DNA of 64,000 bases, from contig NZ_JAHQCX010000027.1 in assembly GCF_019042245.1 (NCBI RefSeq), positions 1 to 64,000 on the forward strand, read 5' to 3'. The notes below the pieces were generated by a model. It had not been told where the DNA came from. It searched no databases and was given only the letters and a program-made list of their open reading frames with translations. The stretch comes from Diplocloster modestus. GTDB lineage: Bacteria > Bacillota > Clostridia > Lachnospirales > Lachnospiraceae. Shown in pieces: positions 1 to 8,195 of this stretch (position 1 is the stretch's first letter; every line of letters starts with the position of its first letter). A program made the translations under genes and the position numbers.

Positions 1-130
1 AAAATGATACAAAATTTTTAAATTTTAGTTAGACCCTCATAGATTGAATACCCTATGAGCTTAACTAACTGACATTGGCCGTGAATAGTAACAATAAAAC
101 AGGAAATGGACCAGAAATTGAAAAAAACAC

Positions 131-158
131 TTTAAAAGTCAGCAGGATTTGATATAAT
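131..158 (+). promoter_or_regulatory. putative sigma-A promoter for the first gene
   Basis: A perfect TATAAT (153-158) preceded by TG lies 33 bp before the first start codon. A weak TTTAAA (131-136) sits 16 bp upstream. The -10 is good and the -35 is poor. Confidence 0.5.
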
Positions 159-191
159 GTACATAATATGTAATATTTTGGAGGTTAACGG

Positions 192-689
192 ATGAGTGAC
201 TTGTATTTCGAACATATTGTTAAAAGAAAGACCCCAACGCTGTTGGTAGTGGCAAAGGGTGTTATGCTGGGCATAACCGTAGCGGCATTTGTAATGGGCG
301 TGCTGGCCTCACCGATCTTATTAATTGCCGGAGTAATTCTTGGAATTGTAGATTATTTTGTATTTCCCCGCTGGGATGTAGAGTTTGAATATTTATTTGT
401 AAATGGTGAGATGGATGTGGACAAGATAATGTCCAAAAGTAAGAGAAAGAAGATGGGTAGTTTTGAACTCTCCAGAACGGAACTGGTAGCCCCGTACAAT
501 TCCCATGATTTCGATTCCTACCGCAGCAAACAGATGAAGACCCTGGATTTCTCAAGCGGTATTCCGGATCATAAAATATATGGAATGGTGGTGGAGGGCG
601 ATCAGGAGCTTCTGAAGATTCTGTTCGAACCCAACGATAAGATTCTTCAGGCCATGAAGAGTATGGCCCCCAGAAAAATTATAATCTAA
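192..689 (+). CDS. small membrane protein of unknown function (possibly DUF6106-type)
   Basis: This 165-residue protein has two adjacent hydrophobic segments at about residues 20-55, then a soluble, charged C-terminal domain of roughly 110 residues. There is no signal-peptide cleavage site and no catalytic motif that I recognise. The start follows a clear TTTTGGAGG site. It resembles small conserved membrane proteins of Lachnospiraceae (I think the DUF6106 group, from memory). It stands alone with its own promoter and a hairpin after it, upstream of guaB. The function is unknown; a cytosolic domain tethered to the membrane is all that can be said. Confidence 0.8.
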   Translation: MSDLYFEHIVKRKTPTLLVVAKGVMLGITVAAFVMGVLASPILLIAGVILGIVDYFVFPRWDVEFEYLFVNGEMDVDKIMSKSKRKKMGSFELSRTELVAPYNSHDFDSYRSKQMKTLDFSSGIPDHKIYGMVVEGDQELLKILFEPNDKILQAMKSMAPRKIII

Positions 690-693
690 TATA

Positions 694-756
694 GTTTCCT
701 CCTTTTCGAAATCAGCCGTCAGAATCGGATAGATCGGAGAGGTGGAAACTTTTTTC
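694..756 (+). terminator. putative terminator after the small membrane protein gene
   Basis: GTTTCCTCC pairs with GGTGGAAAC (one mismatch) across a loop of about 40 nt and is followed by CTTTTTTC. The rest of the gap to guaB (757-922) holds a direct repeat GCCGCAGTTCC (near 787 and 811) and no gene that I can support. Confidence 0.45.
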
Positions 757-922
757 ATGGAAAGGTGCCTGATTTTCAGAGGGCCCTGCCGCAGTTCCAA
801 TCCCTGCATGCCGCAGTTCCCGCCCCAGAAAATGCAGTTGACAGACCATGGGTTTTTTGCTAGACTAGGGAACAATAACATTAAGTATAAAATTACCATA
901 TAGAAGAAAGAGAGGAAATGAA

Positions 923-2377
923 ATGGGTAAAATCATTGGAGAGGGAATAACATTTGATGATGTGCTGCTGGTTCCGGCATATTCACAGGTGATTCCCAAC
1001 CAGGTGGATTTGACGACAAAATTGACAAAATCCATACAGCTGAACATTCCGATTATGAGTGCGGGGATGGATACGGTGACCGAGCACCGGATGGCCATAG
1101 CGATGGCGAGACAGGGTGGTATCGGAATTATCCATAAGAACATGAGTATCCAGGATCAGGCTGAAGAAGTGGACAAGGTTAAGAGGTCTGAGAATGGGGT
1201 CATAACAGATCCCTTTTATTTATCCCCGGAACATACACTGGAGGATGCCAATGATTTGATGTCGAAGTTCAGAATATCCGGCGTGCCGATCACGGAGGGA
1301 AAGAAATTGGTCGGGATCATTACAAACCGGGATCTGAAATTCGAGACCGATTTCTCCAAAAAGATAAAAGAGTCCATGACGTCAGAGGGATTGATTACCG
1401 CCAGGGAAGGGATCACTCTGGATGAGGCGAAGAAGATCCTGGCAAAAGCCAGAAAAGAGAAACTGCCGATCGTTGACGATGATTTTAACCTGAAGGGTTT
1501 AATTACCATTAAAGATATAGAAAAACAGATCAAATATCCGCTGTCAGCGAAGGATTCCCAGGGGCGGCTGCTATGCGGAGCGGCAGTTGGCATTACCTCC
1601 AATGTGCTGGAGAGGATTGATGCGCTGGTGGAGGCCAAGGTGGATGTGGTCGTTTGTGACTCCGCCCATGGGCATTCGGAGAATGTGCTGCGTTCTGTAC
1701 GGATGATCAAGGAGAAATACCCGGATCTGCAGGTGATCGCAGGAAATGTAGCTACGGGAGATGCGACCAGAGCATTGATCGAAGCCGGCGTGGACGCCGT
1801 AAAGGTCGGAATCGGTCCTGGCTCTATCTGTACTACGCGTGTGGTCGCAGGTATCGGCGTTCCTCAGATCACTGCTGTGATGGACTGCTATCAGGTGGCT
1901 AAGGAATACGGTATCCCGATTATTGCCGACGGCGGTATCAAATACTCCGGTGATCTGACGAAAGCGATCGCTGCCGGCGGCAGTGTATGCATGCTGGGCG
2001 GTATGCTGGCAGGCTGTGATGAAAGCCCCGGTACCTTTGAATTGTATCAGGGAAGGAAATATAAAGTGTATCGCGGTATGGGTTCTATTGCGGCCATGGA
2101 AAAGGGCAGTAAGGACCGTTATTTCCAGGAGGATGCCAAGAAACTGGTTCCGGAGGGCGTGGAAGGCCGTGTCGCATACAAGGGCACGGTGGAAGACACC
2201 ATCTTCCAGCTGGTCGGCGGATTGAGGTCCGGTATGGGATATTGTGGCGCTGGAGATATTGAGACGCTGAAAGAATCCGGGAAATTCGTCAAGATTTCTG
2301 CAGCATCCTTGAAGGAGAGCCATCCTCATGATATTCATGTGACCAAAGAGGCCCCGAACTATAGCATAGACGAGTAA
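923..2377 (+). CDS. guaB: IMP dehydrogenase
   Basis: Oxidises IMP to XMP with NAD, the committed step of GMP synthesis, in the cytosol. The 484-residue length is normal. The N-terminal part of the TIM barrel (TFDDVLLVPA) is followed by a CBS-domain pair at about residues 95-205, then the rest of the barrel with the catalytic loop GPGSICTTR, whose Cys forms the thioimidate, and the IMP-binding DGGIKYSGD and GGMLAG segments. The mobile flap carries YRGMGS. The start follows GAAAGAGAGGAAATGAA. It is a single-gene unit ended by a strong hairpin. Confidence 0.97.
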   Translation: MGKIIGEGITFDDVLLVPAYSQVIPNQVDLTTKLTKSIQLNIPIMSAGMDTVTEHRMAIAMARQGGIGIIHKNMSIQDQAEEVDKVKRSENGVITDPFYLSPEHTLEDANDLMSKFRISGVPITEGKKLVGIITNRDLKFETDFSKKIKESMTSEGLITAREGITLDEAKKILAKARKEKLPIVDDDFNLKGLITIKDIEKQIKYPLSAKDSQGRLLCGAAVGITSNVLERIDALVEAKVDVVVCDSAHGHSENVLRSVRMIKEKYPDLQVIAGNVATGDATRALIEAGVDAVKVGIGPGSICTTRVVAGIGVPQITAVMDCYQVAKEYGIPIIADGGIKYSGDLTKAIAAGGSVCMLGGMLAGCDESPGTFELYQGRKYKVYRGMGSIAAMEKGSKDRYFQEDAKKLVPEGVEGRVAYKGTVEDTIFQLVGGLRSGMGYCGAGDIETLKESGKFVKISAASLKESHPHDIHVTKEAPNYSIDE

Positions 2378-2449
2378 ACAAAAAGCGGTGACAGACAGCA
2401 ATATCAGCTTGATATATTATATATAGAAGGAAACAGTAAAAGGAAGTAT

Positions 2450-2503
2450 GACCTGCAGCCTGTAAAGTACAGAGAAAATCTGGCTTTGGCTGCAGGTCTT
2501 TTG
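2450..2503 (+). terminator. guaB rho-independent terminator
   Basis: A perfect 11-bp stem, GACCTGCAGCC (2450-2460) and GGCTGCAGGTC (2488-2498), is followed by TTTTGCTT. The rest of the gap to 2757 holds repeat copy 1. Confidence 0.75.
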
Positions 2504-2625
2504 CTTCGATCGGTGAGTAGAGATATAGCGGGCAGTTGACGTCACAGGGAGAAACGATTGACGAATTCAGAAAAAATTAAGGAAATAGACATATTTTGCA
2601 CGATGAATTTTACCGGTTTATCCGC

Positions 2626-2729
2626 TATAATAAAAAATAGTAACGCTCGAAAATACCTCGCTGACTATTTTTCATGCATCGCACGTAAGTGCCTAAATAC
2701 AGGCACTAAGTGCTCATAGCGATAAAAAA
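2626..2729 (+). repeat. dispersed two-hairpin leader element, copy 1
   Basis: First of four related ~100-nt elements. It begins with TATAATAAAAAATAG, has a first hairpin (AAAAATAGT...ACTATTTTT with AGCG/CGCT) and a second hairpin starting at CATGCATCGCAC and ending GTGCTCATAGCGAT. The apical stem here is TGCCT/AGGCA. It ends 29 bp before the amidase gene and points the same way. See copies at 5680, 22526 and 38708. Confidence 0.85.
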
Positions 2730-2757
2730 ATAGTAACAATAGAAAAGGGGAGCCGCT

Positions 2758-3522
2758 ATGCTGCCGGAAAAAGAACTCTATAAGAAGCAGACGAGGGTGA
2801 TGCTGTATGAAAACGCCCGGACAGCCAAAAAACAAAAGAAGCGCAAAGAAATGCTGCTGCATGCGCTGTCGGCTATAGCAGTGTTGGCTGTAGTTGTCAC
2901 AATCATTGTGGCGGTTACGAAGTGGCTGACTCCGGTGGGAGATGCTCCTGTGACAGAAAGCCGGTCTGAAGGGAAAATGACGAAGGCAGTGACAAAGAGA
3001 CCGAACCTGGATGTACAGCTGCTTACTCCAAATCCGTATTCCAGGCCTCAGACCCCTACGGATCCGATTACCGGTATTGTGATCCACTATACCGCGAATC
3101 CGGGAACTACGGCTCAGAATAACAGGGACTATTTTGAAGGCCTGAAGGATTCCGGGGAAACGAATGTCAGCAGTAATTTTGTAATTGGTATGGATGGGGA
3201 GATCATTCAGTGTGTACCCACCTCGGAGATCGCCTATGCGTCCAACGACAGGAATCATGACACGGTTTCTATCGAGTGCTGCCACCCGGATGTGGACGGG
3301 AAATTTACGGAGGCTACTTATGATTCGCTTGTTGAGCTTACCGCCTTTTTGATGGGGAAATTTGAACTGGGCATCAATGATGTGATCCGGCACTATGATG
3401 TGACGGGAAAAGATTGTCCGAAATACTTTGTCGAGGATGAGGATGCCTGGATAAAGTTTAAAAAAGATGTTGTATCTTATATAGAAGAAAATGGAGTTGT
3501 TCCAACCGCTTCACCCGCATAA
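2758..3522 (+). CDS. membrane-anchored N-acetylmuramoyl-L-alanine amidase (amidase_2/PGRP fold)
   Basis: Predicted to cut the bond between MurNAc and L-Ala in peptidoglycan outside the membrane. A basic N-terminus is followed by one membrane segment (about residues 37-60), a short linker, and an Amidase_2 domain from about residue 100. Zinc-ligand regions are visible as VIHYT and RHYDVTGKDCP (His, His, then Cys). The start is preceded by AAAAGGGGAG. The gene sits alone, behind repeat copy 1 and ahead of a two-way terminator. The exact target bond is inferred from the family, and a spore-related role is possible. Confidence 0.88.
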   Translation: MLPEKELYKKQTRVMLYENARTAKKQKKRKEMLLHALSAIAVLAVVVTIIVAVTKWLTPVGDAPVTESRSEGKMTKAVTKRPNLDVQLLTPNPYSRPQTPTDPITGIVIHYTANPGTTAQNNRDYFEGLKDSGETNVSSNFVIGMDGEIIQCVPTSEIAYASNDRNHDTVSIECCHPDVDGKFTEATYDSLVELTAFLMGKFELGINDVIRHYDVTGKDCPKYFVEDEDAWIKFKKDVVSYIEENGVVPTASPA

Positions 3523-3532
3523 AACCTATAAA

Positions 3533-3573
3533 AACCTTCCGTCTCCGGCAGATCCGGGACGAAAGGTTTTTTG
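3533..3573. terminator. bidirectional terminator between amidase and ABC operon
   Basis: AACCTTCCGTC (3533-3543) pairs with GACGAAAGGTT (3558-3568), with one mismatch. T-runs lie on the plus strand after it and A-runs before it, so it can serve both convergent units. Confidence 0.7.
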
Positions 3574-3593
3574 AACTCTTATAGAAGGAATAT

Positions 3594-4394
3594 CTAATCC
3601 AGATTCAGCTTTCTGGAAATCAGATAGTTGGAAAGCAGATAGAAAATTATGATAAAAACCAGGGTCTCTACAATACTTAATGCCATAATGCTGCGATAGT
3701 ATTCAAATGTCATAGTCTGCACCGGTAATCCCTTCAGAGTCGACAGGCCGAAAACCAGCATGGAGATGACGCTGAAAATCTGGCTTATCACATAGATGAC
3801 GAGATAGGCAAGAAAAGAACCTAAAACCTTGTGCTTATTCATCAGCTGGCCGATGCAAATGGATGCATAAAAGGATAAGAATAAATAAATATTAGCAATT
3901 AACATATACAGGCATAATATCAATATTGAAATCATTTCGTTTCCGCCGCCCAAAAACATGGTGGAAAAGACCGCTTTCAGTTCTGCCCAATCAGCGGCAG
4001 ATATATGATTCAGCCATGGCTGATTTACCAGAAGAATAAAGATAGAAAAAATAATAAAAACACAGTCCAGTATACTCCATAACACCGCTACAATTAATTT
4101 GGAGTTCAGATGCTGGGAAGCTTTTACCGGAAGGGTATGCATCAGATATCCCTCGCTGGTAAACAGATTCTTGTAAAAGCGCATCACCAGAACCACAATC
4201 GTGATAATACCGATGGCAATGATTCCAAATATATATAACATTACCATCAAGGTTCCGACAATCGGAGCATTCTGAGGCAGCTTCAGAGCGATGGACAGCC
4301 TTCCGAGAACGGTAACCACGAGAAGTGCCAGATGTAGGGGAAACAGGATTTTAGATACAGAGATCAGGTCATATTTAATTAATTTTCCTAACAT
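3594..4394 (-). CDS. ABC transporter permease
   Basis: A 266-residue integral membrane protein with about six hydrophobic segments, of the ABC-2 exporter type, that would form the channel for the ATPase encoded just upstream. Its ATG overlaps the end of the ATPase gene by 7 bp, a sign of coupled translation. It is the last gene of a three-gene GntR-ATPase-permease unit reading leftward. This arrangement matches YtrA-controlled exporters that respond to cell-envelope stress. The substrate cannot be read from sequence. Confidence 0.85.
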   Translation of the reverse strand: MLGKLIKYDLISVSKILFPLHLALLVVTVLGRLSIALKLPQNAPIVGTLMVMLYIFGIIAIGIITIVVLVMRFYKNLFTSEGYLMHTLPVKASQHLNSKLIVAVLWSILDCVFIIFSIFILLVNQPWLNHISAADWAELKAVFSTMFLGGGNEMISILILCLYMLIANIYLFLSFYASICIGQLMNKHKVLGSFLAYLVIYVISQIFSVISMLVFGLSTLKGLPVQTMTFEYYRSIMALSIVETLVFIIIFYLLSNYLISRKLNLD

Positions 4395-5086
4395 TTGAAT
4401 ACCTCCCGGAACAGGGTGTCCACAGATTTTCCCTGTTTGAATCTGATATCATCCACCTCGGTAGTTAACCGTATCTTACCGTTCTGAATAAACACCACAT
4501 CATCCAGAATATTCTCAATATCTGAAATCAGGTGGGTGGAGATAAGGATGGTTGAATCGGTGCGGTAGTTCTGAATAATGGTCTGCAGAATATAATCTCT
4601 GGCCGCTGGGTCCACACCGCCGATGGGCTCATCCAGACAATACAGGTCCGCATCCCGGCTCATTACCAGAATCAGCTGTACTTTTTCCTTAGTCCCTTTG
4701 GACATGGTCTTTAATTTATCATGTGTGTCGATATCCAAATGATGAAGCATCTCTTTGGCACGGCTTCTGTCGAAATCCGCATAAAAATCTCCGAAGAAAT
4801 CAATGATTTCGCAAACCCGCATCCAGTCGTTCAGATAAGTCCGTTCCGGCAGATAGGATACCATTTTTTTGGTCTCTACCCCGGGAGCCTTCCCGTCGAT
4901 GAGTATCTCACCGGACGTGGGGGACAGAAGACCGTTGATCAGTTTGATCATCGTGGTTTTTCCGCTTCCATTGGGGCCCAGAAGTCCGACGATTCGTCCC
5001 CGTTCTATATTCAGATCGACCTCAGAAAGCGCGGCCTTGTATTCATAAACCTTGGTCAGTCCGTGGCATTCGATAATATTGCTCAT
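4388..5086 (-). CDS. ABC transporter ATP-binding protein
   Basis: A 232-residue nucleotide-binding subunit for the adjacent permease. Walker A is GPNGSGKTT at about residues 36-44, the signature region is an altered MSKGTKEK instead of LSGGQ, and Walker B is LYCLDEPIGGVDP, followed by the H-loop STHL. The weak signature is common in small YtrB-like exporters. The start has a good AGGAGGTT site. It is the middle gene of the leftward GntR/ABC operon. Confidence 0.92.
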   Translation of the reverse strand: MSNIIECHGLTKVYEYKAALSEVDLNIERGRIVGLLGPNGSGKTTMIKLINGLLSPTSGEILIDGKAPGVETKKMVSYLPERTYLNDWMRVCEIIDFFGDFYADFDRSRAKEMLHHLDIDTHDKLKTMSKGTKEKVQLILVMSRDADLYCLDEPIGGVDPAARDYILQTIIQNYRTDSTILISTHLISDIENILDDVVFIQNGKIRLTTEVDDIRFKQGKSVDTLFREVFKC

Positions 5087-5120
5087 GTTAACCTCCTGTG
5101 ACGCGCAAGCTGCGTCCTGT

Positions 5121-5492
5121 TCAATTTTTTTCCTCCCCCAGTACCTGCTGAATAAATTGGAAAGTCTCTTCCTTTTTAAATCCCAGATTATTCATTTTTT
5201 CCAGAAATAATGAGATCTGCTCTTTGGCTAGTTCTTGTTTCATATTTTGTATCATTTCCCGATCCTCCGTTATAAATCTGCCGCTGGTACGCTGGGAATA
5301 GAGTAAACCGTCACGTTCCAGTTCAGATAAGGCTTTTTGCATTGTATTGGGATTGACAGAAGCCTGCGCGGCCAGTTCACGGACAGAAGGGAGTTTGTCG
5401 CCTGCGTGGTAAATGCCGGAGACAATGTCCGTTTGTATCTTTTCTATAATTTGAGCATAAATAGGGCGATCAGAATTCAGCATCCATGTCAT
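5121..5492 (-). CDS. GntR-family repressor, YtrA type
   Basis: A 123-residue DNA-binding protein. The winged helix-turn-helix occupies about residues 10-75 (PIYAQIIEKIQTDI, GDKLPSVRELA, NPNTMQKALSELERDGLL). A short helical tail of about 45 residues follows in place of a ligand domain, which is typical of the YtrA subfamily. It is the first gene of the ABC operon, and a palindrome lies at the expected transcription start, so autorepression is likely. The start follows AAGGAGGTG. Confidence 0.92.
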   Translation of the reverse strand: MTWMLNSDRPIYAQIIEKIQTDIVSGIYHAGDKLPSVRELAAQASVNPNTMQKALSELERDGLLYSQRTSGRFITEDREMIQNMKQELAKEQISLFLEKMNNLGFKKEETFQFIQQVLGEEKN

Positions 5493-5522
5493 TCTTACAC
5501 CTCCTTGTGCGTGTGGATTAAC

Positions 5523-5571
5523 TGTATTATTAACTTAATACAATAGTACATTTGAAATGAAATTTTGTCAA
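5523..5571 (-). promoter_or_regulatory. promoter and operator of the GntR/ABC operon
   Basis: On the minus strand, TTGACA (plus 5566-5571) and TACTAT (5543-5548) are 17 bp apart. Directly downstream is the palindrome TGTATTA-N6-TAATACA (5523-5542), well placed to be the GntR operator. The hexamers are seen directly; the operator role is inferred. Confidence 0.75.
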
Positions 5572-5656
5572 TAGGGTTTTTGCAATTTACTGGATATGTT
5601 TGGCAAACATGTGGAAGGTGGCAAGGAAGAAAAAGGAAAAATCGTCAGAATGGGGA

Positions 5657-5685
5657 TTGTGGAAGACAAAAGAACATATTATAAT
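5657..5685 (+). promoter_or_regulatory. putative mgsA promoter
   Basis: TTGTGG (5657-5662), a 17-bp spacer and TATAAT (5680-5685). The -10 hexamer is also the left end of repeat copy 2, so the transcript would begin inside that element. Confidence 0.6.
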
Positions 5686-5783
5686 AAAGAATAGTAGCGC
5701 TCGAAAAAGCCTCGCTGACTATTTTTCATGCATCGCACGTAAGCGGCATAAAACAGCCGCAAAGTGCTCATAGCGATAAAAAA
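5680..5783 (+). repeat. dispersed two-hairpin leader element, copy 2
   Basis: Same core as copy 1 (AATAGTAGCGCTCG, CTCGCTGACTATTTTT, CATGCATCGCACGTAAG, AAGTGCTCATAGCGAT). The apical stem is GCGGC/GCCGC around ATAAAACA. It ends 27 bp before mgsA in the same orientation, so it would form the mgsA 5' leader. Confidence 0.85.
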
Positions 5784-5810
5784 TATATGTTTTAGAAAGG
5801 AGGAAGCCAG

Positions 5811-6290
5811 ATGATTAAGGATGATTACATTCCATTTACCATCGGAAGGCAGAAGCACATCGCGCTGATCGCCCATGACAGCAAGAAGGCGGAGCTGGTA
5901 GAATGGGTGGAAGAGAATAAGGAAATCCTGAAGAACCATTTCCTGTGTGGTACGGGTACCACGGCCAGATTGATTTCAGAAAAGACGGATCTTCCGGTCA
6001 AGGGTTATAACAGCGGGCCGCTGGGCGGTGATCAGCAGATCGGTTCCAGGATTGTAGAAGGAAATATAGACTTTGTCGTATTTTTCTGGGATCCCTTGGA
6101 GTCACAGCCCCATGATCCGGATGTGAAGGCGTTGCTGCGTATCGCAGTGGTCTATGATATTCCCATTGCCAACAATCGGGCGACAGCGGATTTTATGCTG
6201 ACATCCAGGTATATGAACACAGAATACGACCGCATGGTGATCAATTATAACAAAACCATCCAGGACCGTATGAATCAGTTCAAAAAATAA
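5811..6290 (+). CDS. mgsA: methylglyoxal synthase
   Basis: Converts dihydroxyacetone phosphate to methylglyoxal and phosphate, a bypass of lower glycolysis in the cytosol. At 159 residues it is slightly longer than the E. coli enzyme. Family motifs are the phosphate-binding GTGTTARLI, GPLGGDQQIG with the catalytic Asp, and FFWDPLESQPHDPDVKALLR. The start follows GAAAGGAGGAAG. It is a single-gene unit behind repeat copy 2, and its stop codon lies in the 5' arm of the terminator. Confidence 0.95.
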   Translation: MIKDDYIPFTIGRQKHIALIAHDSKKAELVEWVEENKEILKNHFLCGTGTTARLISEKTDLPVKGYNSGPLGGDQQIGSRIVEGNIDFVVFFWDPLESQPHDPDVKALLRIAVVYDIPIANNRATADFMLTSRYMNTEYDRMVINYNKTIQDRMNQFKK

Positions 6291-6331
6291 GAGAACTCTG
6301 TAAGCAGAAGCTTTCAGAGTTCTCTTATTTT
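6285..6331. terminator. bidirectional terminator between mgsA and nfo
   Basis: A near-perfect 16-bp stem, AAATAAGAGAACTCTG and CAGAGTTCTCTTATTT, around a 14-nt loop. A-rich and T-rich flanks suit both convergent genes. Confidence 0.85.
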
Positions 6332-6342
6332 CCAGAGTTATA

Positions 6343-7248
6343 TTATCGGGACTGCTGTAAGATCTTGTCCAAAACTTCCGGGTCAAAGGTGCCGGAACGC
6401 AGCATTTCGATTTCATATTTGTAGGGAGGAAATACGGTCTTTTTGTCATCGGGAAGGGGGACCCAGGGCGTTTCCAGGATTTTGGGAATGTCCAAAAAAT
6501 CAGAATGATGGACGATACGATGCAGCGCATCGAAACCAATCGTGCCGAACCCCAGATTTTCATGCCGGTCTTTGGCTGCACCGGCTATATTTTTACTGTC
6601 GTTAATATGAAAGACGGCAATCTGATCTTTCCCCAATACTTTATCAAACTGATCGATGACCCCTTCAAAATCATGAATAATGTCATATCCGGCATCGTTG
6701 GTGTGGCAGGTGTCGAAGCAGACCCTTAATTTATCGTTATACGTTACCCCGTCGTAGATCTGGGCCAATTCCTCAAATGTTTTACCGATCTCGGAACCTT
6801 TACCGGCCATAGTTTCCAGAGCGATCCTACACTTGGTGTCCGCGCACAGCACTTCGTTCAGTCCTTTTACGATCTGATTGATTCCAGTCTTTGTACCTGC
6901 ACCTACATGAGCGCCGGGATGCAGTACCAGAATCCGGCTTCCCATGGCCTCGCTGCGGCGCAGCTCCTCGGCCAGAAAATCCACTGCCAGCTCGAAGGTT
7001 TCCGGCTTTACGGAGTTACCGAGATTAATAATATAAGGGGCGTGGATAATGATATCATCGATCCCGTGTTCCTTCATGTATTCCCAGCCGGCTCTGATAT
7101 TCAGTTCCTCAACAGGCTTTCGCCTCGTGTTCTGAGGCGCTCCTGTATATACCATAAACGTATCCGATCCATAGGAAACGGCTTCTCTGGCAGAATTTAA
7201 AAACATATCCTTGCCGCTCATACTTACATGGGAACCTATTTTCAACAT
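6343..7248 (-). CDS. nfo: deoxyribonuclease IV (AP endonuclease)
   Basis: Cuts DNA 5' of abasic sites in base-excision repair. The 301-residue AP_endonuc_2 TIM barrel starts with KIGSHVSMSG. The zinc-ligand segments include LVLHPGAHVG, ALETMAGKG, CFDTCHTNDAGYD, VFHINDSK and the DRHENLGFG motif. The start is preceded by GGAGGCAAACGA. It is convergent with mgsA, and the flavin reductase-rubredoxin gene lies just upstream on the same strand with a 30-bp gap, so the two may be cotranscribed. Confidence 0.95.
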   Translation of the reverse strand: MLKIGSHVSMSGKDMFLNSAREAVSYGSDTFMVYTGAPQNTRRKPVEELNIRAGWEYMKEHGIDDIIIHAPYIINLGNSVKPETFELAVDFLAEELRRSEAMGSRILVLHPGAHVGAGTKTGINQIVKGLNEVLCADTKCRIALETMAGKGSEIGKTFEELAQIYDGVTYNDKLRVCFDTCHTNDAGYDIIHDFEGVIDQFDKVLGKDQIAVFHINDSKNIAGAAKDRHENLGFGTIGFDALHRIVHHSDFLDIPKILETPWVPLPDDKKTVFPPYKYEIEMLRSGTFDPEVLDKILQQSR

Positions 7249-7278
7249 TCGTTTGCCTCCATACGTACATCCAGGTAC

Positions 7279-7923
7279 TCAGTCTTTTTTTACAAATTTA
7301 GATTTGGGCTGTTTGCAGATCGGACAGACATAGGACTCCGGGAGTTCTTCAAAGGGAACCTCGCCGTCATACACATATCCGCACACACTGCACACATAGG
7401 TGGCTTTTGAACCGGCCTCCTTTTCTTCTGGAATATAGGTCGGCGCATTCTTCGGACTCTTGCCCTTCACCACTTTATGATAATAGGAATAGGTCATAGC
7501 AGGTACGTTCATAAGCAGATCCCCATCCATGATCTCAGCCAAAAACACCGTATGGGTACTGGTTTCCATGGTATCGATGATCCGGCAGGTCAGATAACCG
7601 CAGGCATCAGAGACAACAGGGAGATCATCCTTCATTACATGGTCTACGGCAGCAAACTTATCTGCATTTTTTCCGGACTGAAAACCGAAAGTGCCGATAA
7701 TACCCGGATCGGATTCCTCTGAAAGGATAGACACTGCAAATGTTCCGTTTCGTTTCATACAAGAATTTGTATAATTATCGTGATTCATACTCACTGCTAC
7801 GGTAGCAGGAGAAGAAGTGATCTGCATAATACTATTTGCGACACAGCCCGTAGGACGGTCTCCATCCAGAGTAGAGACAATATAGACCCCATAAGACAGA
7901 TTGTGAAATACATTAACGTTCAT
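7279..7923 (-). CDS. flavin reductase-like/rubredoxin fusion protein
   Basis: A 214-residue two-domain redox protein. Residues 1-150 match the FMN-binding flavin reductase-like fold (GDRPTGCVANSIMQIT). The C-terminus (about 170-214) is a rubredoxin with two CxxC pairs, CSVCGYVYDG and CPICKQPKS, binding one iron. Such fusions (High molecular weight rubredoxin type) pass electrons from NAD(P)H to oxygen- or peroxide-reducing flavoproteins in anaerobes. The start follows GGAGGAAG. A perfect 15-bp palindrome lies between its promoter and start, hinting at a dedicated regulator. Confidence 0.9.
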   Translation of the reverse strand: MNVNVFHNLSYGVYIVSTLDGDRPTGCVANSIMQITSSPATVAVSMNHDNYTNSCMKRNGTFAVSILSEESDPGIIGTFGFQSGKNADKFAAVDHVMKDDLPVVSDACGYLTCRIIDTMETSTHTVFLAEIMDGDLLMNVPAMTYSYYHKVVKGKSPKNAPTYIPEEKEAGSKATYVCSVCGYVYDGEVPFEELPESYVCPICKQPKSKFVKKD

Positions 7924-7949
7924 AATACTTCCTCCTTATTTTATAATAA

Positions 7950-7994
7950 CAGTAATCATTACTGAAATTATAACATAAACTGGAAAAATAGCAA
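7950..7994 (-). promoter_or_regulatory. promoter and palindromic operator of the rubredoxin gene
   Basis: On the minus strand, TTGCTA (plus 7989-7994) and TATAAT (7967-7972) are 16 bp apart. CAGTAATCATTACTG (7950-7964) is a perfect palindrome just downstream of the -10. The binding protein is unknown. Confidence 0.6.
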
Positions 7995-8104
7995 GAAGTT
8001 TTCAAAGTTTTTAACATAAATTTTATTATACAGTATTTTATCAGATTTATGCCGGGCGATCAGCACTTTTTTATTGCTGTATCGTTAGAAATTAAAGAAC
8101 CTGG

Positions 8105-8133
8105 TTGAAAAAAAAGGTCATTCATATTATAAT
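8105..8133 (+). promoter_or_regulatory. argS sigma-A promoter
   Basis: TTGAAA (8105-8110), 17-bp spacer, TATAAT (8128-8133). The leader to the start codon is about 55 nt and shows no T-box features. Confidence 0.75.
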
Positions 8134-8195
8134 CTTGAAAGATGTGGTAAATAAGGCCAAAGGGCCGTCAAAAACAAGAATTACAGGAGGAACCT

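Noticed and set aside
552..899. 115-codon minus-strand frame between the first gene and guaB
   Set aside because: It overlaps the end of a real gene, lacks a ribosome site and covers a terminator. The intergenic stretch may be a dispersed repeat, but a single copy here cannot show it.
7980..8195. Possible T-box leader before argS
   Set aside because: No AGGGTGG-like T-box sequence, specifier loop or terminator is present. The leader after the promoter is only about 55 nt.
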